DNA from: Hysterium pulicare CBS 123377
Lineage: Eukaryota; Ascomycota; Dothideomycetes; Hysteriales; Hysteriaceae
DNA: 64,000 bases
NCBI GenBank assembly: GCA_000467715.1
Contig: AJFK01001088.1
Coordinates: 23,344 to 87,343 of the forward strand
Direction: 5' to 3'
A program made the translations under genes and the position numbers. Positions 11,418 to 23,400 of the stretch are shown here, piece after piece. Each line of letters starts with the position of its first letter. Position 1 is the first letter of the stretch. Below the pieces are notes generated by a model. The model saw nothing but the letters and a program-made list of their open reading frames with translations, searched no databases and was not told where the DNA came from.

Positions 11418-12650
11418 CTATCCGCGGCTCGACAGCACGACCTGGCCAATATGAGTCATACCTGAGAGGTAGACCCTGGTGGCAACGAGCTCAAGAAGCG
11501 AAATACCCGTCATGTAAAGACCGAGCATGATGTTGCGCTTGAAAATCTTGCCCCCGGATTTGCGATCCCTAAGGTTGAGCGAACTAACGTGCCAGACCAA
11601 GTTGACGGCCCAAACACCCAAGCCAAGGACCCAGAAAATCAAGGACATGTGTGCCTTCAGACCCGTCAGAACGAAGAAGGCAACCTGGAGGAAGCCCAGG
11701 AAAGTCAGGAAAATAGGAGCATTGTCTCCAAGCAGGACAGCTAGGCCCTTAACACCAGCTTTGATGTCATCTTCGCGATCCTATAATATCGTCACGTCAG
11801 CGTACGTTCTCTTCGATGGGACGGATATCTCACTTGTTCAGCATAAAACAGATCGAAGTAGATGACCCAGCTTGCTGTGGCGAAGAAAAGAGGCACCGCT
11901 TGATCCAGAGTAGACAAGTCACCCGTGACGGAGGCCCAACCTGGGAAGACAGCGGCACCAATGATGGCACCAAGGACGATCTGTGGGAAGTTTGTGACTC
12001 GTTTCATGAGGGGATAAATCATGCTCAGAGCCCAAACAGGTGCGAAAGTCCATATTCCGGCATTTCCAAGGGTTAGGTAAGTTGTTGCATATACGATTGG
12101 AATCCAAGCCAAGAATGCAATGATTGCCTCACGGGTGGTAAGCATACCGGCTGGCAGAGGCCGAACTTTGCAGCGTTCAACGTCCTTATCGAAATCCCGG
12201 TCGCAGATATCACTAGCATATGCTGTCAGCGGATGCTTTCGCGACTATTTTGAATAATTTGTTCTTACTCCCAAGTACAAAACGCGGCATGAGTCACGGT
12301 TACACTGCTCCAGATACCGAAAAGAATCTGGGCCATCTTGAAGATATCGATCTTAACATCTTGAGTTCCTGCGGAGAGGCAGGCTCCCCATACTACGACT
12401 TATCAGCATATTGGGTTTAAAATCATTTTAGGGGTGGAAACCGACCAGCTGGATACCAACACAGCCATGCTTCCTTTGTGTGAAAACGAGCCAGTTCCCA
12501 GACACCTTTCGATACATTCCTGTTTTTGTTTGGATTTGAAGGCTGCTGAGTCGCTTCAGCCTGCACCTTAGAGGGCCCCTTGGTCGCGGTATTGTTCCCC
12601 ATTGCAGTTTCGTAATACTTGTCTAAACTTTTGAGATGTGAATGCTGCAT
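11418..12650 (-). CDS. yanG/macG: UbiA-type aromatic prenyltransferase (farnesyl transfer)
   Basis: Membrane prenyltransferase with about four exons. Exon 1 (ATG 12648-12650) ends with GVWELARFHTKEAWLCWYPA, typical of fungal meroterpenoid UbiA enzymes. After an intron with donor GTAAGAAC and acceptor TGCTAG, the first Asp-rich motif reads DDICDRDFDKDVERCKVRPL (usual form NDxxDxxxDxxVxRTKxRPL, so Asn is replaced by Asp and Thr by Cys). The second motif, rebuilt across the intron near 11780-11830, is YAEQDREDDIKAGVKG. Several TM segments and LELVATR near the end match the family. The stop is at 11418. In the yanuthone/macrophorin route this enzyme would attach a farnesyl group to the methylhydroquinone. 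No FPP synthase is in the window, so FPP comes from primary metabolism. Confidence 0.88.
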
Positions 12651-12713
12651 GGTTTCTTGCTGTAATCTTGCTTTAACTTCACTTTAAGATCTATTCTCAT
12701 TTATCGCAGGGTT

Positions 12714-12756
12714 TCGGCCGATACTCCATTGATATAGGCAACCGGATTCCGGCCGA
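12714..12756. promoter_or_regulatory. Paired CGGCCGA boxes upstream of UbiA
   Basis: TCGGCCGA at 12714-12721, 64 bp upstream of the UbiA ATG, and a second box CCGGCCGA ending at 12756. The pair sits close to the gene and is the densest arrangement on this side of the cluster. Candidate binding sites for the Zn2Cys6 protein encoded at 34645-37639. Confidence 0.6.
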
Positions 12757-12786
12757 ACGAAGACTATTCTCGTAATTCCAACGAAG

Positions 12787-12828
12787 GCTGAACATCAGGT
12801 TAAGCGAGCTGAACATCAGGTTAAGCGA
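12787..12828. repeat. 21-bp perfect tandem duplication
   Basis: Two adjacent identical 21-bp copies, 12787-12807 and 12808-12828, beginning GCTGAACATCAGG. They lie about 140 bp upstream of the UbiA start, just beyond the two palindromes. A role is unknown; it could be a duplicated regulatory element or a replication slip. Confidence 0.85.
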
Positions 12829-13489
12829 GTACGTCGGACATTTGTTCTTATTGGTGGCTACCCTTGCTGTGGCTTAAAAGCCTCATCGATTTCTGCAAAA
12901 CTTACTATCTCAAGGTTAGAGCCGTCGATAGTTACCTAAAAAGAGTTAATATCTTTCTAAAATATGCACAGTCTAATTAATGCTCTAACAATTCTAGAAC
13001 AGCCTTATAAAGCTACACATTGTGCTTTGATAGGGAGGCAGCTGAATCAACAGCACTAGAGCTCGTGTCCGGTCGGAGGTGAAAACATGGTGTACCATCA
13101 GCCCGTGTCTGTACCTGGAAGACACGTGCGTAAGTCCGGGGTACGTGCGGCTTACTATGTAACGATTTTCGGACTTGGGATCTTGGGGCTAAGACATTGT
13201 ATGATAACGCTAATATCTTCTAACGTAAGCAAGATCAGCGGAAGACAGTACCTGTATTATTACATTCCGCAGGCTACTTTTGAGGTATGTTGCTCGTTAA
13301 GGCAAGGCAGACCTGTTATGTGATGTCTGGATCAGTGTCATATTTCCCTGATTATGGTACATCCACCTTTATTTGACCTGAAGGACCCCGGAAACGGCAG
13401 AAGCATTGCCTCTCTAATCCCAAAGACGCTGAGTCCGACCACATATTGGCCTTCATGTCAGAATTATTGTGGCTTTCATGGAGTGGCAG

Positions 13490-13497
13490 TCGGCCGT
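13490..13497. promoter_or_regulatory. TCGGCCGT box upstream of the FAD oxidase
   Basis: One mismatch from the full palindrome, with core CGGCCG intact. It lies about 105 bp upstream of the FAD-oxidase ATG at 13601. The stretch 12829-13489 between UbiA and this gene otherwise shows only AT-rich sequence. Confidence 0.55.
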
Positions 13498-13600
13498 GAT
13501 GGTAGCCTAGATTGAATCTTTGAGAGATAAATAAAAAGCATCGCAAGTATCCGAAGCTGAGCAGTCCCGTAGCTCGCCAAGTCCATTCGCTTTCACCATC

Positions 13601-15326
13601 ATGTTATTCTCTGCTGCTGTCTTGGTCTCTGCCGCTGGTCTTGCAGCGGCATCTCCACTCTCTTCACGTGCGAGTAATGATTCCTGCTATAGACAGCTTG
13701 GCTTACCACCTTCCTGGTCGTCCAACACCACATGCACTGGTGACGCTCAAAACACCTGCCGTACATTGTCGTACCTCCTCCCAAGCAACCACACATATAC
13801 ACCCTCATCCAGATACTATGAATACAATGTGGAGAAGCCATAGTAAGTTACATCATCACTCCTTGAGAAAATCTATGCTAATGGCTCATGATTAGCACCG
13901 AGATTTGCTGGAAAGAACCGGCATGTTTCGTTACACCAAGCTCTGTCGAAGAAGTCTCCATCATAATGAGGGTTTTGTCATCTACAAACACCAAGTTTGC
14001 TATCCGCAGTCAAGGTTTCCTTGACATCCCGGGATGGAACGCTGTTGACGGAGATGGGGTTGTCATTGCTCTGCAGAACCTCAACAAGAAGGTGCTCAGT
14101 GACGACAAGAGCACTGCAACCATCGGTACTGGTCAGGCATGGGCCGATGTCTACAAATGGGTGCAGCCCTATGGCGTGCAAGTCATCGGAAATAGGGAGC
14201 CTGAGATTGGAGTCGGCGGTTTTCTGCTCGGCGGTTTGTTGACCTCCCCTTATCCAGTAGACTTTATACTCATAACTTTCGATAGGTGGTATTGCCCTCT
14301 TCCCTGACTGGTACGGTTTAGGTATGGATCAAGTTGTGAGATACCAGGTTGTTCTGCCCAGCGGTGCCATCGTCAATGCTTCCCCAACCTCGAACTCGGA
14401 TCTCTACAAGGCCTTGAAAGGCGGGTTGTCCAACTTCGGTGTTGTCACCGAGTTCGAAGTACTGACATCCCCCATCGTCGAGGTTGGCTATGAAGTCAAC
14501 ATCTATGCGCCAAACAACACAAAGACTCTGCTCGAGAAGTTCCACGCCTTTATCGAAGGTACTAACAATGGTACCTACTCTGGAAACGCCAGCATTCAAA
14601 TGGAGATCAACCGTAACTACACCCTTATGTTCTATGGCATGGTTGGACATCCTGCCACGGCTCCCGAGTTCGCTCCTTTCCGCTCTGTCCCTGTCATGAA
14701 TGCAGTCATCAAGCCCGGTAACGGCACCGTCAATGATCTGCTCTTTGCCACTGAGGGTAACTCCGGCAACACTGGAGGCAACCCTGGCTCGTAAGTAGAC
14801 AATACCGATCTTCCCCCGATCTTCGCTTAACCTTTCATTCAGATACTATGGCTCCTCCGTCTCCCACAAGGCCCCAGATGCCAGTATTATGCTTCAAGCA
14901 TACGACGTATACCTTTCCCTCAGCAAGCCTCTGCCATCTTCAATGAACATGATCTACGTGCCCCAAGGATTCTCACAAAAGATGGTCCAAGCCGGCAAAT
15001 CCCGCAACGGCGGCAACTTGCTCAACCTCTTCGAAGGTTCTCAGATCTGGCACGACATCTACACCACGTTCCCGGACCCATCCATGACCGGCATAGCCCA
15101 GACGGCCGTAGACTCGTATTACGCACAAGTTAGACAGATCGCCGAGAACAATGATGCCTTCCTCCCCTACATCTACCCCAACAACGGAAACCAGAACTTG
15201 AAGCCTCTAAGCGCTTACGGAGAGGAGAACTTCAACTTCATCAAGCAAGTCGCTCAGAGATATGATCCACGTGGTGTCATGCAGACGCTGCAGAATGATG
15301 GTTTCTTGATCCGCAAGGAACAGTAA
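13601..15326 (+). CDS. yanF/macF: Secreted BBE-like FAD-linked oxidase lacking the usual flavin anchors
   Basis: Four exons: 13601-13842, 13896-14233, 14286-14790 and 14843-15326, about 520 residues. A signal peptide (MLFSAAVLVSAAGLAAASPL) is followed by an FAD-binding-4 domain (CFVTPSSVEEVSIIM.., IGTGQAWADVYKWV, GGFLLGG) and a substrate domain with several N-glycosylation sequons. The C-terminal BBE box would be FNFIKQVAQRYDPRGVMQTL. The FAD loop, usually RSGGH with a His that bonds flavin, reads RSQGF here. The second usual anchor, a Cys in YGxxCDxV, reads YGLGMDQV. So neither covalent anchor is present, and flavin would have to bind non-covalently. In the yanuthone pathway the homologue is linked to late oxidation; that role here is inferred from context. 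Confidence 0.85.
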
Positions 15327-16592
15327 GAACCTTTTCTTTTCGGGGCATAGAAAAAAGTCCTTGTACAGTGTAGCTAATTAGGCTCAATCGTCTTGACATT
15401 CAATCTTTCTCTCGTTTTTGGGTACGCATTTTCTTTTTGGGGACTTGGGTTGCATCTGGGTTTATAGACTTGTACAGACTTCATTGTAAAAATATTAAAC
15501 TTACTGCTACCATTCATGGCCCTTTTCGCGGATCGTGACTTATCTCGTTTTCCCGTTGGGCTGATGTTCTGGTTGGTTTGCTCTCAATACCACTCAGCGG
15601 CTCAGCTCGGCCGAACAGCTCAAGGCAGTTTCTCCAGCCTCTATGTGGGCACGTTCACGTATCCAATCGGTCCAAGTCGGTCATACACATGGCGTCATCG
15701 GTTTGCAGTCTATTAGCAGATAATATCCTGAACCCAAATGTTTTAATAAATCATGTTAGCGCAGTCTGTATCATTACTTCGAAGCTCCTACTCCGTACAC
15801 AGCTTTCCCTCACCTCCGCAGTGTCATAAAAGTCGACCGCTGCTCTACTCTCTTTAAGGAATGCATCGATACTCTCGCACGATAGGTGCAATCAAGAATG
15901 GAAGTAATTTCAATAAATTGGCTGGGGACTCCATTAAAGGACTATGCTTAGCCGAATCGCTCGCTTTCCCACAAGATCTGGAACATGCGTATAATCAACT
16001 CAGCCAGCAACGCAATTCAGGTAACAGCTTCTCGTAGCAAAATCAAAAAATAGTAACAAATGAAACACTGCGTGTATTTGATATGACGTCAAATGAGCGA
16101 CTTTCTTTAATCGGCCGAAAGCTGGGGTGGAAGCTTAAGTCAGCTGGGAACCTTAACGCAACCCACCCCGAGCTGAAATGTTCAGCGCGAACGTCGGAAA
16201 TAGAAATGAACGGACGAGTGCGTAGCTTTCCTTTTTATGCAAACGAATTTTTGGACTTTTGGGAAGCTGGAAATTATTCACGAGGGCGTTTCGCTGTAGC
16301 GAGAATTATAGTCTTTTCGTGGAAAATGGTATTCTAGTGCGGGGTATGGCATATGATGACTATACAGGAATTCGAGTTCTGCAAAATTAGAAGATTTGAT
16401 GGAAATGACTTAAATTGGACTTGGAGTTTGCCAGTAAAATTTGGAACGAAATCACATTTTACAACACCAAGGAATTCAGTAGCCTCTTAATAAAACTCCA
16501 TGCGAACGGTGACTTCCGACCAAAGTAAATGATATACAAAAACCCGAGAAAATTGATGTAAAAGAAAATTTGGCTGACAAAAAGGAAAACAT
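15327..16592. other. Intergenic between convergent genes, carries two palindromes
   Basis: 1.27 kb between the ends of the FAD oxidase and P450 no. 1. TCGGCCGA occurs at 15607-15614 and again at 16111-16118. No credible gene is visible; an 84-codon frame at 16083-16337 starts just before the second box but has no recognisable domain. The boxes here do not face any annotated promoter. Confidence 0.5.
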
Positions 16593-18345
16593 TTAGATCT
16601 CAAACTTGCTGAAAACATTCTGGGAAGCCTCCTCGTACTCCGCAACAATAGCAGCCTTGCGTTTCTCCGCATCGGATCTCACGGTAACATCACAGTCATA
16701 GGGTTTCGCACAGTGCAAGAATCCCTCAGAATAGCCGGTAGTGGGATCGACGTCAATGGGCGACCCCTTCCTCTCCTTGAATTCGAAGGCCCAGAGGAGT
16801 TTGGCAATTCCGAGGAACAAATTGCGCTCAGCGAGATGAATACCAGGGCAAAGTCGGCGGCCTGAACCATAGCCATAGTGGTCACGTGATGCGTAATCGG
16901 CCGAGACTGCGTATTCGGAGGCGAGCTGAGTTCGGCCGTTATAGCGCTCTGGATCAAAGATTGATGGGTGCGATTCAGTGGCAGTACGGGGAGTATTATG
17001 GAGACCCCAGACGTTAATGAGGACGGTGGTGCCTTTGGGGATCATGTAGCCATCAATAACGTCATCTATTTTGAAGTATTAGTGGCTTGAAGGAACCGGT
17101 GTTGGGGTCAATTTCGCTGATTCGGCTTACCGGCACTGGTGGCGTGAGGAAACGCGAGAGGCGTCACCGGACGCCAGCGCATGGTTTCCTTGACAATTTG
17201 AGCGACGTATGAAAGGTTGGCATAGTCTTCCCATCGAGGCGTCCTGTCAGCGGGAACGACCGAGTCTATTTGTTGCTGGGCCTTCTGTTGAACTTGGGGC
17301 CATTTCATCATGGCGTGGATGAAGGCGAGTATAATCGAAGAAGTTGTGTCAGAACCGCCTTCCATGAGCACACCACCGAGGAAGTTGATCTCGTCCTTTT
17401 TCAGAGTGACACCCGGTTCTTGGTCGAGGACGTAATCAAGGAAAGATTCGCGGTTGAAACCTGCTTCACGGCGCTTAGTTACTCGTCCGACCATTTTGCC
17501 GTATAGGACGTCCATCGATCGGCCGACACCATTCGAACGAGACCGCCAGTTGTTGAATAGCGATTCAGGAACCCATTTCAAGAAAGGAAGAATATCGACT
17601 GGAGGAGTTTGGCCGGTTTCCATGACTTTGGACCACCTCTCCATGATCTCGTAAAGCTCAAGCATGTGAGGAACCTGAACGTTGGCAGTACGGATACCGA
17701 AGACGATACTCATGATAATGCTATTACTGAAGCGCTTAGGGTGAAGCATGAGGTCCTGTGGTGCGGTCATGACATCGTAGACCATTTGAGTGGCTTCGGC
17801 ATCGACTAGTCTGATATGCTGTTTCTCGACTCGCGACTCGTTGAACTGTGACTGGAGAAGCTTGCGGAAAAGACGCCATTTCTCGCCATAGTTCATGACA
17901 AGAAGGTGGTTACCTCCAGTGATGAGATCATGAGCGACATGGGATTTGGGTCTGTCGCTGTAGATGTTTCCTTTCTTATCGATCAGTTGCTTAACAAGAC
18001 GAGGCTCTGTGATCACCACGGCGGTTGCGGGGCCGAGCTTGAGAGAGAATATGCCGCCATAAGTCTTAGCCCATTCAGTGAACCTTAGAAGACGTTAGTA
18101 AGATGCGCATAATGATCATGAGTGCAGATGGGTACTTGTAATGAGCTCCAGATGCTGGAAGTTGGTGAAGATTGCCAATCAAAGGTTTTGTTGGCGGGCC
18201 TGAGACATGTGTCAGTGAAGGTCAGCCTTGAGATGTGATGAGATATGTTACCTGGTGGAAGACCCTTGGCTCTGCGTCCAACTGGGTACAGAAGAACAAC
18301 AGCTGCCACCACAGCTACAATAACTAGATACGCCGCGATAGCCAT
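16593..18345 (-). CDS. yanC/macC: Cytochrome P450 no. 1 (m-cresol hydroxylase type)
   Basis: ER-anchored P450 with an N-terminal TM (MAIAAYLVIVAVVAAVVLLY) and the Pro-rich hinge PPGPPTKPLIGNL, rebuilt across the first intron. Introns lie near 18200-18250, 18086-18136 and 17046-17130. The I-helix is EGGSDTTSS, ExxR is KETMRWR, and the haem loop is YGYGSGRRLCPGIHLA with the ligand Cys, so the enzyme looks intact. It ends SQNVFSKFEI at 16593. The general pattern matches the CYP619-like enzymes of patulin and yanuthone clusters, which hydroxylate m-cresol or its derivatives. The inferred job is ring hydroxylation of m-cresol to a hydroquinone before prenylation. The promoter has two CGGCCG boxes. 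Confidence 0.87.
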
Positions 18346-18433
18346 GAGATGGAACTGTTGAAACAGTGAAAGACAACTTCAGAAGTAAGTCTCCAAGGCT
18401 GAGGGGTAAAAACCACATTTTAGAGGGGAAGAA

Positions 18434-18558
18434 TCGGCCGGGATTGTGCCACGAAGTCGCCTGGTTCTCGGTGTCGTATAACCATCGTTTCGGCCTATCC
18501 TGTGAAACGAGCAGGTAGCGCTCTGGCTGGATGTCTATGCTCCCCAGTTTTCGGCCGA
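18434..18558. promoter_or_regulatory. Two CGGCCG boxes upstream of P450 no. 1
   Basis: TCGGCCGG at 18434-18441 and the perfect TCGGCCGA at 18551-18558, about 90 and 205 bp upstream of the P450 ATG at 18345. A half-site TTTCGGCC lies between them near 18489. Confidence 0.6.
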
Positions 18559-19293
18559 CAATAGATGTATCATTGGCTTATAAGTTGAGAAATGTGCCAA
18601 TCAGGCCGAGCTAATGAGAAGGCTGTACGGCTTTCCTCCCACACTGGAACGCATGTTGCTGGCTGAGGCAGGTGAGGAGAAGGCTGATATGCGGAGAAGC
18701 GGCTTGGTAATCCAGAGTCTTCTTGGCAGATGCACCTAGCATAAAACAGCTATTATCCTTTTAGACTGAGCTGGAAGACAGTCTGTCTACGAAGAGTCTC
18801 AATTCTACGCGAATTAAGAGTGAACATTCTACGATCAAGCATAACACGACGCTTACGTCAATGTGGCGGATACACGTGACTTACAGCCCGTTAACCATTT
18901 CAGGTTAGGGCGGAGATATGCTTACCTTAGCTCACTTAGAAAGTTCAACTCGATAACATTACCAACTCCTATGGCCACTTTTAGGAATTTACACTTATCC
19001 AGACTGCTATATCACTAGCTCTATATGATGTCAATAATGCCAAGGCTAGCGCTCGAGAAGACGTCGATTTCTATATTATCCGAATGAGCGAGTTCCCTGC
19101 GCAGCTGATGTAACATGCCCTCTCCGCCGACTTATCAAATCGGCAACGGAATGAAACGGCATACTTCGACCACTTGCATGGAAGACGGTCACTTGCTGGT
19201 GGGGCCGAAATTAAGGTAGGACAAGCGAAAAATTAGACAGGTCCCGGCCCAGCTATTGCTCAAATCTAGATCGAGGATAAATCAGACACGAGA
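18559..19293. other. Long cluster-internal spacer
   Basis: Beyond the P450 promoter this stretch has no gene I can support. It leads into the ankyrin relic at about 19300. Confidence 0.35.
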
Positions 19294-19960
19294 TGGAAAC
19301 GGTGCTTCTGCAAAGCCTTACGATCTGAAGTACGAAACCGCCTTATACAAATGCGTTGTAACGATCGAGTTGGAATAGATACATTCTTCTCTGATCATAT
19401 CTGTGATATGAACATAGCAGTTAGCCAGGGCGAGACGGCTCTTCATATTGCGGCGCTCAGCGGAAACCTCGAAGAGTTCGAATACCTTGTCTCTTGCGGA
19501 TTTCACATTCAAGTAAAAGACACTAAAGATGATTCTATTCTCACTTATATCGGAATGCGGTTTTTTAGATATGCTCAAATTATGCACGAGCTACATGCAG
19601 AATGAATCGAAGCAGCACGGGTGGTCACTCCTTAACTGGACTTGTAGAGCAGGTAATCCTAAGGTTGTCAGAAGAATTCTTGGAAAAGGATATCCAAGTT
19701 AAGTCACGTCGACATAGTTTCTCGCTATGAACTGGACATCGTACGCTATAGCTGTGTACTACAACAGTGAAAAATTATCGATATGCCTACCGAACACCCC
19801 TCTGTTTAGCTCTCATTTTTACCTTTGCTTTTGTCATTTTGAGACTGCTGGGACGCAGTGCACTCCGCTAGATTGTGCCTGGCCGCTGGGGCAACCGCGG
19901 AGTACTGCTTATGGCCTTGCTACGAAATTCCTTTCTCCAAAAAATATCTCTGGGGGGTAG
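19294..19960 (+). pseudogene. Degenerate ankyrin-repeat gene
   Basis: The frame from 19351 carries a recognisable ankyrin repeat (GETALHIAALSGNLEEFEYL). A T6 run at 19561-19566 then shifts the frame: the original frame stops at 19603-19605, while the shifted frame continues as GFLDMLKLCTSYMQNESKQH and into a second repeat-like stretch (GWSLLNWTCRAGNPKVVRR) before a stop near 19700. A third piece, TPLDCAWPLGQP, typical of ankyrin, occurs in another frame near 19860-19900. With several frames and stops this is a relic. Its original partner domains are not visible. Confidence 0.6.
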
Positions 19961-20497
19961 ATATCTGAAAGTGCGATATTGCGCTCTTCTATAACATCTT
20001 GCACCGCAAGGTCCCTATATTTCTTCCGCTCTAGTCCGAAATATGCAGATGTAGGCTTAAGATTGCAGCTTAATGTTTTCAATACTTGGTCATCATGACG
20101 AACAATAACCTGGACCAGCGTTGGTTTGAAGAGACACGAAACTTTATTTTGTTGAAATACAACTGCTGACAAAGTAAGGAGATCTAAGGTACTCTGAAAT
20201 GAAACCCCCATAACTCAAAATACCCCGTCCAAGAACTCCAAAACGATTAAATGCCAGACAGTATTTCTACACGCCAACAGAACATGAGAAGAACGCTACA
20301 CAAAGAGACCTCGAGACATAATGGGAAAGGTCTGGGAAGATGCCAAAGCAAAAGTAACAAAAGGAAAAACAAACCCAGACCCTTGCACCGAGAGATATTT
20401 ATACCGACAAAAGAATCGAAAGGAAAACCAAAAAGAGTCGTCAAAGTTTCGACGTGAAATGAAAAACATCCATCGTACATTTTCAATTATTCATCCT
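19961..20497. other. Spacer downstream of the PKS
   Basis: 3' flank of the PKS gene with no supported gene. Short frames on both strands have no recognisable domains. Confidence 0.35.
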
Positions 20498-23400
20498 TTA
20501 ACCCTCCTTTTCAAAGTGCGCAACGATATGTGCAACAGTGGGGCAATTCCAAAGTAGCGTAGGTCCAACAGTGAAACCAAGCTTTTGTAGTCTGCGTCGC
20601 AGACCAACAGTCATGACGGAGTCCATACCAAGTTCCACCAGCGCCGTGTGCTCATCAATGGAGTCGATCGAAAGCGACAAGACCGCAGAGACACAGTCCA
20701 GAACTCGATCCTTGAGCGACTTAGGCGCCGCAGCAGCCTCTCCTGCGCCAGCCATTTGCGCGGCCTCGATGCCCGCGGGCGGAAGACGAACGGCGGAGTC
20801 CGCGAGGATGTGGTGCGGAAGGGTCTCGCCGTGTTCGATGGGTCGGGCGCGGAGAACGACGGCGTGGTCGGTGTGGGCTTCGTAGATCTGGTCGAGGGCA
20901 TGCTTGGCTTCTTCGAGCGTCACGTCAGTGATGCCCTTGGCCTCGAGCTCGGCGTCGATGAAAGTGGTGCTGACGGACATGCCGAGGCCTCTCCAGCTGG
21001 TCCATTGGATGCTGAAGGTGTTGTCGCCTTGGCTGTTGCGGTGAGCGGCGAGAGCATCCAAGAAGGAATTTCCGGTCGCGTAGGATGCTTGGCCTGGGAA
21101 GCCGACTAGTTGACCGCAGGAAGAGAACATGATCATGAAGTCGAGAGTACCGGTGGGGTACATCTTGTGGAGAGTCATGGCACCGTTGATCTTGGGGGAG
21201 GTGACGGACTTGAAAGCATCCATGGTGACTTCGGAGACCATTTGGTTGTCAAGGGTTCCGGCTGCGTGGACGACACCGAGGACGGGTGGTAGACAAAGCT
21301 GGTCGAGGGCTGTCTGGAGCTTCTCAGCTGCATCGTCAGCGCTGATGTCGACGGCAACGACGTAGATTGAGGCACCACGGCCTTCAAGAGCGAGAAGTTC
21401 CCGGATCAATGGGTCACTGCTTGTTGCGCTCCAAGTTCGGCGGGGTGGCAGGCTGCGACGGGAGTTCAACACAATGCGTGTAGCGCCCTTCTCGACCATC
21501 CATCGGGCAGTCTCGATACCCAAGGCACCAAGACCACCAGTGATGAGGTAAGTGCCATGGACAGAGAGGCGGAGTATGCCCTTGCAAGACTTGTGCTTGT
21601 CAGCATCGACAAGGAGAGGACGAAGACGGCCGCTGCGGGCAACACCATCCTCAACTCGGACCACATCAATGCCTTGGACATATTTCATGGCTTGGATTGG
21701 GAGGGTGGAGTCCTCGGAATCGATGAGGCCACCAAAGATCTCTGGGTGCTCGCTCTGAATGATGCGGGAAAGACCAATGAGAGGAGCCTGGGACAGAGCC
21801 TGGTTGTCGGCACCACCGTGGGCATTCTCGGTCAAGCAGAAGACCACCGCCTTGGACTTGGCCTCAAGAAGGCTTTGAACAAGAGCCAAAAGGCGTTCGC
21901 AGTTGCGCATGGACACCTCGAAGACACCCTCAGCGGAGTGGGCAGTCTCTGCGACATAGGCGATGACGGAGCGTTCGCCAGCGTTCATGACTTGGCTCAT
22001 CTCAGATACAAGATGAGCCTTGATCGATTTCTTGGCCAGTTGCTTGGACCAGCCTTGAACAGTCTCGGTGTTGTTGGCGAGCAAGAAGACTTCATCGAAC
22101 TTGAGACCCTCCTCGGCAAGTTGGACTGGTGGCCAAGCGATGCGGTGAATCAAACCACCATCAGACAAGGGGCTGACGGAGTTACCCTCAATGCTTGCGA
22201 AAGCAATGTTCTTGACATCGACAAGAACTTTACCATTCTCGTCGCAGACGAGCACATCGGCGGCGAACTCGTGCTCTTGCGGGTTGCGCTTGCAGTAGAT
22301 GTAGCTCATTTTGGGAGGAAGGGATCCGGGGAGGAGAGTCACAGCATCGACAGCCGTGGGCATGCGGAGAAGTGGCTGCTTCCAGAAGACAGTGGAGCTG
22401 ATAGAAGTCATGGCATCAAGGGTTGAAGCCCAGGAGTTACCACCGAAGTGCTTGGAGGTTTCCTTGTTCTCTGGGTCGGCATCGACGATAGTCAAGTACT
22501 CGTCGTCGTTGCGGATGTGCTCAAGCACTTGCCATGGGAAGCCCATCTCCGAAACGCCCACCTCAGCAAGGTAGTCAATTGAGAAAGTGGGCTTCAGCTT
22601 CACGTCCATTCGGGCCCTCATGCCTGCAATGTCGATGACCTGGCCGACACGGTTATCGGGATCTTCAGGCCCAACAGCAGTGACTGTATTGGTCAACCAC
22701 GAGTGGTTGTTGGCTTCCTCGCCATGGGCGGCAGCTAGCCTAGAGGAGATGGTAATCTGGTTGTTCTCGTGGAAAATCTGGACTTCACGTGGTGGCTCAA
22801 CAACGACAGGTGATCGAAGGCTGACGTTTCGGAGAGCACGTCCATTGGTGACTGTCAGGAAAGAGTTGAGAAGAACGGCAGCAGGCACGATCTCTGATCC
22901 GTGAAGAGGATGGCGACCGGGGAAGGGCTTAGCGTCTGAGTGGAGGTAAGCTTGCCACAAGGTGGCGCTCGTGCCATTGATGTTGGTCTTCTCTCCAAGA
23001 AGCTTGTGGCCATGGATATCGACGCTTCGGTTGCTGCTGACGCAGTGCTTTGGCTCCTCGAAGGTGGGCCAGAAGTTCTGGTGGTCCCACTGTGTGCCCG
23101 GAACATCGTGATTCCATCGACCGAGGAGACCTTTCTTGAAGTCGATGACATCTCCAGCACAGTGGAGCTTGCTAAGACCAAGGAGCAGGGTCTTGGTCTC
23201 ATCCTGGTGGCGCATTCCAGTGGGGATGACGGTTGCATCGGAGATTCCGGCGACATCGAGGGTCTCTTGGAGCGAGTGAGAGATAATGGCGTGGGAAGAG
23301 ACTTCAACGAACATCCTGAAGCCATCCTGGACAGCTTCGGCGATAGCATTCGTAAGCCTAACAGGCTTGATCATGTTATCAACCCAGTAATCAGCTCCGC

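Noticed and set aside
10931-11530. 199-codon plus-strand frame
   Set aside because: No domain, composition unlike a gene, and its 3' end is antisense to UbiA exons whose splice borders and motifs are clear.
16897-17526. TCGGCCGA at 16897 and 17519 in P450 no. 1, and copies in the cupin (27914) and regulator (34903) coding regions
   Set aside because: Not counted as operators because they lie in coding sequence and may reflect codon use, though binding is not excluded.
21557-22426. 289-codon plus-strand frame inside the PKS
   Set aside because: Antisense shadow of the PKS coding strand; no recognised domain, while the PKS domains on the other strand are unambiguous. The same holds for 22940-23506 and 23672-24175.
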